Origin: Paenibacillus sp. Soil522
GTDB taxonomy: Bacteria; Bacillota; Bacilli; Paenibacillales; Paenibacillaceae
Direction of reading: 5' to 3'
Length of the DNA stretch: 64,000 nucleotides
Assembly: GCF_001428245.1 (NCBI RefSeq)
Contig: NZ_LMRV01000033.1
Span: 205,580 to 269,579, forward strand
Both the position numbers and the translations under genes were made by a program. This document shows positions 62,924-64,000 of the stretch, one piece after another (the stretch's first letter is position 1; each line of letters starts with the position of its first letter). The notes under the pieces are model-generated. The model was not told where the DNA came from. It ran no database searches and saw nothing but the letters and a program-made list of their open reading frames with translations.

Positions 62924-64000
62924 TTACTTCAGGATGCTTAACACCAGTGGAGTTGACACGTTGACGGTCTGGTTACCATCCAACCCCTCTATCCCATCCA
63001 TTCCTTGAGCGGATACGTTTGGGAATACTTTACGCATGATGTTCGCTGCGCCGTTCACATCGGCATGAATCAGGCCCTTCGTGCTCGTATACAGCCCTCG
63101 ATGAATCCGCTTGCCAGAGAAGAGCCATTCCCCCTCTTCATCATAACGCGGCAATGGGTCTTGATCGAGGAAGCTGGCTTTCGAGGTGTACGCTTCTTCG
63201 GTCAACGTAACGGCTATTCCCTGTTCAGCAGCTTTATACTGAATCATCTCAACGAGCATCTGGTGCGGGATGTGACAGAAAGACTGATTGTTTCGCCTTC
63301 CAATCGCTGACGCTTGCTTCCATCCATCGTTATGCCCAATGACGATCGTGCCAATCTGTTGCTCCACTGCCAATTGAACGATACGACGGCTTACTTTGTG
63401 GAACAAGTCTTTGATCCTGCGATGGCGCTTCAGATGCAAGCGTTCCAATCGGCTGGAGGTATATGCGCCTTCACACGGTTTCTTGCCCTGACGAAGAATA
63501 CCGATATAATGAGCCTTCATCTTGTTGTAATATTGATTAATCGCTTTGACCATCTTGCCCTGCACGAGCATCGGTTTCAAACCGGTAGTCGTAACGATGG
63601 TTGCAAGATTATCAACGCCAAGATCAATCGCGAGTACGTATTTTTTCACTGCTTCCTTCTTTTCTAACAGATATACGAAGACCATTTCGACGACATATTG
63701 GCCATGGCTCGGCACCACACGCACCTGCTTCAGTTGTCCTCCGGTACAGCCTAGCTTGCCGATGTTAAGCTGCAGCTTAGTTTTCGGAAGTTTAAGAAAT
63801 TTCTGTTCTTTGATCACGCAATCCTGGTTGGAGAACACGACTTCTTTCACTTTACTGCGGGCATATCCCGGTATACAAGGCTTTCCGCTGTATTTCCCGG
63901 GATGCTTTCGGTAGTCCTTCATACTGGCGAAGAAAGATAGCCAGTTTTGAAATGCAATCTTCATGATGCCTTGACTGCTTTGCGCGGGGAGTGCCCGATA
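62924..64000 (-). CDS. tnpB: TnpB-type RNA-guided nuclease / OrfB transposase accessory protein (5' end outside window)
   Basis: The frame stays open through the window edge, and the codons before the ATG at 63964 continue a typical TnpB N-terminus (YRALPAQSSQGIMKIAFQNW), so the true start is outside. The RuvC motifs are AIDLGVDNLATIV (first Asp), a central GTIVIGHNDGWKQ region, and HADVNGAANIMRKV (last Asp). The zinc-ribbon cysteines found in many TnpB proteins are absent; the position reads YTSKASFLDQDPLP, as in the YTSKCSF subgroup but with Cys to Ala. TnpB cuts DNA guided by RNA from the element end. No tnpA is in view, so this may be an IS1341-like unit. Confidence 0.9.
   Translation of the reverse strand, partial: YRALPAQSSQGIMKIAFQNWLSFFASMKDYRKHPGKYSGKPCIPGYARSKVKEVVFSNQDCVIKEQKFLKLPKTKLQLNIGKLGCTGGQLKQVRVVPSHGQYVVEMVFVYLLEKKEAVKKYVLAIDLGVDNLATIVTTTGLKPMLVQGKMVKAINQYYNKMKAHYIGILRQGKKPCEGAYTSSRLERLHLKRHRRIKDLFHKVSRRIVQLAVEQQIGTIVIGHNDGWKQASAIGRRNNQSFCHIPHQMLVEMIQYKAAEQGIAVTLTEEAYTSKASFLDQDPLPRYDEEGEWLFSGKRIHRGLYTSTKGLIHADVNGAANIMRKVFPNVSAQGMDGIEGLDGNQTVNVSTPLVLSILK

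Noticed and set aside
63964..63964. ATG at 63964 as the start of tnpB
   Set aside because: The upstream codons to the window edge are open and continue a typical TnpB N-terminus, so this ATG is internal.

Overview
The window looks like the chromosome of a spore-forming, low-to-mid GC Gram-positive bacterium of the Paenibacillaceae (Paenibacillus or a close relative). The reasons are the spoVAC-spoVAD-spoVAE cluster, the Bacillales yqeG-to-yqeM block, YesM/YesN-type two-component control of sugar import, lipoprotein signal peptides on the binding proteins, and strong GGAGG-type ribosome binding sites. The genus assignment is inference. No rRNA, tRNA or CRISPR array was seen.

Layout. 1-5957: end of a sugar ABC importer (binding protein, two permeases) and a GH2 beta-galactosidase. 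6096-11436: a MocR-type regulator divergent from a uroporphyrinogen-III synthase-like gene, a Dabb protein, and an MmyB-type regulator divergent from a second-type fabF. 11575-16354: a Fur-box-controlled iron-siderophore module (AraC/binding-protein fusion regulator, two FecCD permeases, binding lipoprotein). 16444-17997: a remnant of an AI-2E transporter, a second uroporphyrinogen-III synthase paralog, and two tiny overlapping genes. 18097-26632: an AraC regulator divergent from a Gfo/Idh oxidoreductase and a sugar isomerase, then GH95 and GH3 glycosidases. 27318-36692: YesM kinase, YesN regulator, sugar importer and GH42 beta-galactosidase, with cre-like sites. 36786-38905: a second tiny membrane protein and the spoVA genes. 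39046-43503: MoxR ATPase, DUF58 and transglutaminase membrane protein. 43633-49874: yqeG, yqeH, aroE, yhbY, nadD, yqeK, rsfS, a CvfB-like gene and yqeM. 50278-54211: a small reverse-strand gene and the class Ib ribonucleotide reductase operon nrdI-nrdE-nrdF with an NrdR-type control region. 54382-58710: an ABC-2 exporter, a GyrI-like protein, a PhzF-like protein and DUF2164. 59173-62724: a third sugar importer. 62840-64000: a TnpB-type gene with its right-end RNA, cut by the window edge.

How it fits together. Three carbohydrate importers and three or four glycosidases (GH2, GH42, GH95, GH3) point to growth on plant or host glycans. None of the three sugar importers nor the siderophore importer carries its own ATPase, so they probably share ATPases encoded elsewhere (MsmX-like and FhuC/YusV-like). 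The most interesting points are the paired tiny membrane proteins missed by length filters, the duplicated uroporphyrinogen-III synthase genes bracketing the iron module, the nrd promoter with two NrdR boxes exactly 31 bp apart followed by a terminator-like leader, and the TnpB unit with a readable guide region.
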